Source: Chondrilla cf. caribensis (taxonomy: Eukaryota > Porifera > Demospongiae > Chondrillida > Chondrillidae). Taken from it: a stretch of DNA of 12,500 nucleotides. The first letter of the stretch is position 1, and each line of letters begins with the position of its first letter. The notes under the pieces were generated by a model that worked only from the letters and a program-made list of their open reading frames with translations, ran no database searches and had not been told where the DNA came from. This document shows positions 9,019-12,500 of the stretch, one piece after another. The stretch lies in NCBI GenBank assembly GCA_964020155.1, contig OZ026561.1, positions 4,299,369 through 4,311,868 on the forward strand, read 5' to 3'. The translations under genes and the position numbers were made by a program.

Positions 9019-9219
9019 TACAGTGGAACCTCTATTAAAGGACTCTCCCAATAAAGGACATCATAGAAATTACCTCCCTACAAAGGACACTCTGTAAGGT
9101 ACTAAACAAGACTTTACTATAGTGCTAACACATTTCCACCTCTGAAGAGTGGACAACCTCTTTTACAGTGGACAAATTAGCTAGTCCCAATGTGTCCTTT
9201 ATGGAGAGGTTCCACTATA
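9019..9219 (-). mobile_element. MITE-like element, compact copy (about 200 bp)
   Basis: Ends are TACAGTGGAACCTCTAT on the left and, on the opposite strand at the right, TATAGTGGAACCTCTCC, a good terminal inverted repeat beginning with TA. The interior is short, non-coding and homologous in reverse complement to both flanks of the 5178-5743 element. It contains one copy of the segment (about 9060-9090) that forms the 28-bp array there. With no coding capacity it is a non-autonomous element. Confidence 0.85.
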
Positions 9220-9656
9220 TCGGGCAATAATGAAAAGCAATCGTGCAGTTTCCAATTCTTATCCAACAATTTCCATTGCCAGCTTTCATGACTTCGGCTT
9301 TTTTGAGGTTGACGGACAAGTTTGTATCCATAGCCTGAATACTATTCATCAATGTATTACGCAAGTCACCTACGTAAGGTTGCCAACTTTGATGATAACT
9401 TCCAAAGAATTCGCACCATATTATACAGTAATGATCTTATGGCCAAGGTCTAACCTTAAGTGTGTTTAGTGCCATGGCTGCTTCAATTGGGATGAAAAAA
9501 AGGTACATAGAATTACACGTGCTCATATGTACATATCATACAGCGTATGTATTGTGTGTATGGTAGGCCTTCAACCTTGGACCGGGATTCCTAGAGTGTC
9601 ACCACTCCGTGCTGTACAAGCATGGTGCCACTCTCCTGTGGGCTTTGAGAACTACA
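9220..9656. other. Intronic spacer with no recognised gene
   Basis: Mixed sequence with a 79-codon plus-strand frame (9230-9469) that begins just after the MITE-like element and has no recognisable domain. Nothing else is evident. Confidence 0.5.
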
Positions 9657-9660
9657 GTCG

Positions 9661-9911
9661 AACTTGTTTAGGGAGTACCTTGAAGGGCACACCAAATCTG
9701 TACTACTTTTCAGAGGTACGTACTTGCTATAAGTACTGGTTGATATAGTGTACATGAGCTAGGGACTGAGTGAAGTGTACATACATTCCAGCTTGCTTAG
9801 TAAGTACCTTGAAGGGCACACTAAATCTGTACTTCTTATCAGAGGTACTTACTATCAGTACTGGTTGACAAAGTGTACATGAGCTAGGGACTGAGTGGGG
9901 AGTTTGTACTG
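9661..9911 (+). repeat. Tandem duplication of a 129-bp dispersed repeat
   Basis: Copy one starts at 9661 and copy two at about 9790. Both contain a GTACCTTGAAGGGCACAC-like segment, AAATCTGTACT, CAGAGGTAC, GTACTGGTTGA and TACATGAGCTAGGGACTGAG. Spacing drifts from 129 to 125 bp through small indels. A third, partial, inverted copy is at 7186-7250. The bases before copy one (ACAGTCGAACTTGTTTAGG) resemble the start of an inverted-repeat element, but a matching right end is not clear. Confidence 0.88.
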
Positions 9912-10446
9912 TTACAAGAAGGGGACCACATATATAAGCTCACCTTTCGTGTAACCCTTTCCATACTTGCATGTATTTTACTCTGTGTATGTACGGGTAT
10001 AATCAGTTCGATTCAATTCGAATAGTGTGTGCTAACCAGGTACTCACCAAGTGAGTTGCACTGTGTTGGGTTGCATGGTTGCCAGCCGTGTCAACTGAGA
10101 AGGATTGATGCGATCTGTCTGGATCGTTTGTCGGGCAATTCGTCCTTGAAGCCACCTGACGAAAACAATTACATGCACTTGAAGCCTCGTCTGCGCCTAA
10201 GTGGCCCCTAGCTACAGTCTCTCCAGGTACTTTAATCAGAAACTACTGACATATTACCCTCTCCTCCATATAAATGAGGCTGTCCACACCTTATGGCTAC
10301 TACTTATGATTGTAGTTTGTAGCTTGTAGTACATATGTAGATGTACACACAAAATTCATTTGTGGGATATCTTAGGTATACAGTATATGGGATGTTAATG
10401 GCTGTAGTAGATCCAGGGTGAATGTTTTGTACTTACACTGCATATG
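9912..10446. other. Intronic spacer with no recognised gene
   Basis: Mixed sequence, somewhat richer in G+C at 10040-10220, where a 60-codon frame lies (10029-10211) with no recognisable domain. Nothing else is evident. Confidence 0.5.
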
Positions 10447-10494
10447 TTTGTTTGTGTGTGTGTGTGTGTGTACGTGCGTGCGTGCGTGTGTGTC
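10447..10494. repeat. Short (TG)n microsatellite with a CGTG patch
   Basis: About 24 bp of TG followed by TACGTGCGTGCGTGCG and a further short TG run. It has the same style of interruption as the tract at 7989-8247. Confidence 0.92.
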
Positions 10495-10543
10495 ACACTG
10501 GAGGACCTGGAGTACTTCGCATTCCTCATGCTTGTAAAGTTGT

Positions 10544-10750
10544 ACTGTATGTACTGTGTGTACTGTGTGTACTGTATGTACTGTATGTACTGTGTGCACT
10601 GTATGTACTGTGTGTATTGTGTGTACTGTATGTACTGTGTGTACTGTGTATACTGTATGTACTGTGTGTACTGTTTATACTGTATGTACTGTATGTACTG
10701 TGTGTACTGTATGTACTGTGTGTACTGTGTGTACAGTGTGCACTGTATGT
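10544..10750. repeat. Second 9-bp satellite (ACTGTATGT)n, 23 units
   Basis: Exactly 23 units of 9 bp in register, built from the same ACTGTATGT, ACTGTGTGT and ACTGTGTGC variants as the array at 2482-2839, plus private ones (ATTGTGTGT, ACTGTGTAT, ACTGTTTAT). It keeps all reading frames open, which explains the long repetitive frames on both strands. Confidence 0.97.
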
Positions 10751-11264
10751 AATCCTTGAGCTCACCTCTTCCGTATGCTGTTGTAAATGTCCTCGAAGGA
10801 GTGTCGTTCCAGCAAACCTCAAGGATCGACACTGAATTATTCTCACTTGGCGATACCACAGAGTTCATGACTAATGTAATAACCTCACACCGGGTTAAGC
10901 GCGGCCGGGTTACACTACTGACTACCTCTGGCGATATACAATACCTCTTTTCTTACTTCCTAAGTGTCTCTCACCTTGCAGTGTGCATTGTGTTGACCTT
11001 GGGTGACCCTAAGTGACCCTTAACCCTTGTACATTATTCTAATTTATAATGCCATTTCGTGACTGTGTGTTTAATCCTTGCGGACTATTGGCTGGTGGGT
11101 TAGATTAATCCCTCGGTAATTACAACCGCCTGCATTGTGTGCCTGTTAGCGATTATATCGAATTTGTTACCTTTGCAATGTGAGCCGTAGTACCTTATGT
11201 CGCCATGGTAACTGAGCATTGAACTGTAATATCGGCATCCTGATGACTACAATTGTGGAACTCC
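10751..11264. other. Intronic spacer with no recognised gene
   Basis: Mixed sequence. An 86-codon plus-strand frame (10756-11016) has no recognisable domain. A short run of TGACCCT repeats occurs at about 11000-11020. Nothing else stands out. Confidence 0.5.
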
Positions 11265-11794
11265 ACTAGTGTGTGTACAGTGGGACCTCACTAGTGTGTG
11301 TACAGTGGGACCTCACTAGTGTGTGTACAGTGGGACCTCTACTAGTGTGTGTACAGTGGGACCTCTATTAGTGTGTGTACAGTAGGACCTCTACTGGTGT
11401 GTGTACAGTGGGACCTCTACTGGTGTGTGTACAGTGGGACCTCTACTAGTGTGTTTACAGTGGGACCTCTACTAGTGTGTGTACAGTAGGACCTCTACTG
11501 GTGTGTGTACAGTAGGACCTCTACTGGTGTGTGTACAGTAGGACCTCTACTGGTGTGTGTACAGTAGGACCTCTACTAGTGTGTGTACAGTGGGACCTCT
11601 ACTAGCGTGTGTACAGTAGGACCTCTACTAGTGTGTGTACAGTGGGACCTCTACTAGTGTGTGTACAGTGGGACCTCTACTGGTGTGTGTGTACAGTAGG
11701 ACCTCTACTAGTGTGTGTACAGTGGGACCTCTACTAGTGTGTGTACGTTAGGGCCTTTACTAGTGTGTGTACGTTAGGGCCTTTACTAGTGTGT
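11265..11794. repeat. 26-bp minisatellite, about 21 units
   Basis: The unit is ACTAGTGTGTGTACAG followed by TGGGACCTCT. The first two periods are 25 bp, one is 28 bp (extra GT, from about 11681) and the rest are 26 bp. Common variants are ACTGGTG for ACTAGTG and CAGTAGG for CAGTGGG; the last two units have ACGTTAGGGCCTTT. The ACAGTGGGACC part equals the left terminus of the MITE-like element at 5178. The array ends about 150 bp before exon C. Confidence 0.96.
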
Positions 11795-11945
11795 ATCAAG
11801 ATTTAGTTCACAATGTACATACATTACAATATTGTGTATTTGGAGGTGTTGATACATAAAATATTCTAATATGATTTTGTTCTCTCCAATAAGTGCATAC
11901 CTTGCTACACGAGTTCACATTGTCTTCACGTCTTCCTGTCTGCAG

Positions 11946-11992
11946 TGGTGTCTGTATCAAGTGACAAGACGGTGTTTCTCGGAGAAATCTGA
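11946..11992 (+). CDS. SNRNP40: SNRNP40 terminal coding exon C with stop codon
   Basis: The first two bases complete a Leu codon begun in exon B. The exon then encodes VSVSSDKTVFLGEI and a TGA stop (11990-11992). Joined to exon B this reads HPKEPILVSVSSDKTVFLGE and then Ile, aligned with the human C-terminus that reads about HPDEPIILSASSDKRLYMGE, then Ile-Gln. It supplies the strand that closes the WD40 propeller. The acceptor is CTTCCTGTCTGCAG (ends at 11945). The exon is short and 8.9 kb from exon B, but three things support it: matching intron phase, a consensus acceptor, and a stop within one residue of the family's usual end. The protein lacks the final Gln seen in the human form. Confidence 0.92.
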
Positions 11993-12500
11993 AAGCCCCA
12001 ACGTTGACTTTCCAATTCCACTGAACCACTGCAATATGCTACATACATCGTGTTGTTGATTGCACATGCTACGACATTTGAACTGTTGTAAGGTCATGTG
12101 TTTCATGTTCTTTCACAAGAGATTTTAAAGTCCCTCTTGTTCATGATTCAATTATTGGATTCTACGTGGACACAGTCATGTCTCGGTTATCACCTGTTGT
12201 TGGTAACATCAAATATTGTCAGAGAAAATTAGTTGTGGGATGAATCAATCGCCACAGCATAAGAGGTTGCTGTGGTTATAATTTGGTATGCTGTAGAGTT
12301 GTTATAGAGCAACAATGTACAGTACATACAGGTATATACGTACACGCAACTGTATTGTGAAGGCCTAATAATGATAGCGATGAGTGTTATAATTTATATA
12401 TATGTGCATGTATAATAGTCTTATTCACTATAGCATCCGTTACCATAGAAACAGTACTATTATACAGCAATTTTATAATGTATAGAGCGCTAGCAACAGT
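11993..12500 (+). other. SNRNP40: SNRNP40 3' UTR and downstream sequence
   Basis: AT-rich sequence after the stop codon. I saw no AATAAA or ATTAAA on the + strand, so the cleavage site cannot be placed; a variant signal or a site outside the window is possible. GTAC/TATA-rich patches lie at 12315-12350 and 12390-12420. No following gene is recognisable. Confidence 0.6.

Larger units (their letters stand above)
3013..11945 (+). other. SNRNP40: SNRNP40 last intron (8.9 kb), packed with repeats
   Basis: The intron opens with GTGAGT and closes with CTTCCTGTCTGCAG. Its phase is 1: C of exon B plus TG of exon C gives Leu. It carries arrays with units of 79, 16, 28, 17, 9 and 26 bp, TG microsatellites, two MITE-like copies and a 129-bp duplicated repeat. 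By rough count tandem repeats fill about one third. No other exon of this gene is expected between B and C, because the joined peptide is collinear with the family. Confidence 0.88.

Noticed and set aside
9970..10030. tRNA-like or SINE promoter around TTCGATTCAATTCGAA
   Set aside because: I could not find a matching A box at the right distance or a cloverleaf; it is only a short imperfect inverted repeat.
10372..10868. Repetitive open frames around 10.4-10.9 kb
   Set aside because: Same explanation as at 2.5 kb: they translate the second 9-bp satellite and the adjacent TG tract.
11000..11030. Telomere-like TTAACCCTT
   Set aside because: Only one such short string is present, within a TGACCCT mini-repeat; there is no telomeric array.
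11265..11794. CRISPR array or phage-type repeat locus
   Set aside because: The 26-bp units are contiguous and spacer-free, which makes this a minisatellite.

Overview
The window looks like nuclear DNA of an animal. It holds three short exons, with consensus splice sites, of one conserved spliceosomal gene, set in very long, repeat-rich introns. No bacterial gene organisation, rRNA or tRNA gene was seen. The exons encode the C-terminal 70 residues of SNRNP40 (U5 snRNP 40 kDa WD40 protein, also called WDR57 or Prp8-binding protein). The species cannot be fixed from the sequence. The dispersed terminal motif CAGTGGAACCTCT and the many GTAC/GTGTGT-rich satellites suggest a marine invertebrate, perhaps a sponge; this is a guess.

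Layout on the + strand: 1-747 is the end of an intron; 748-809 is exon A; 810-2908 is an intron of 2.1 kb; 2909-3012 is exon B; 3013-11945 is an intron of 8.9 kb; 11946-11992 is the terminal coding exon C with its stop codon; 11993-12500 is 3' UTR and downstream sequence. The exons join in frame (A ends in phase 2, B in phase 1). They give one continuous C-terminus that covers the last WD40 blade and the strand that closes the propeller.

Almost everything else is repeat. The 2.1-kb intron holds a 39-bp array and a 9-bp satellite. The 8.9-kb intron holds arrays with units of 79, 16, 28, 17, 9 and 26 bp, two TG-rich tracts, two copies of a short inverted-repeat element (MITE-like) in opposite orientation, and a second dispersed repeat of about 129 bp in two tandem copies plus an inverted fragment. 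About a third of this intron is tandem repeat.

Three points stand out. First, the 28-bp minisatellite at 5309-5704 lies inside a MITE-like element whose relative at 9019-9219 has a single copy of that segment, so the array seems to have grown within the element. Second, the 65-unit, 17-bp array at 6092-7190 varies almost only at one dinucleotide, which is CG, TG, CA or TA; this is the pattern expected from decay of a methylated CpG. Third, the last 15 codons of an essential splicing gene lie beyond this unstable 8.9-kb intron. I found no convincing second gene and no new protein system. The long open frames in the window are by-products of tandem repeats or are unrecognised intronic ORFs.
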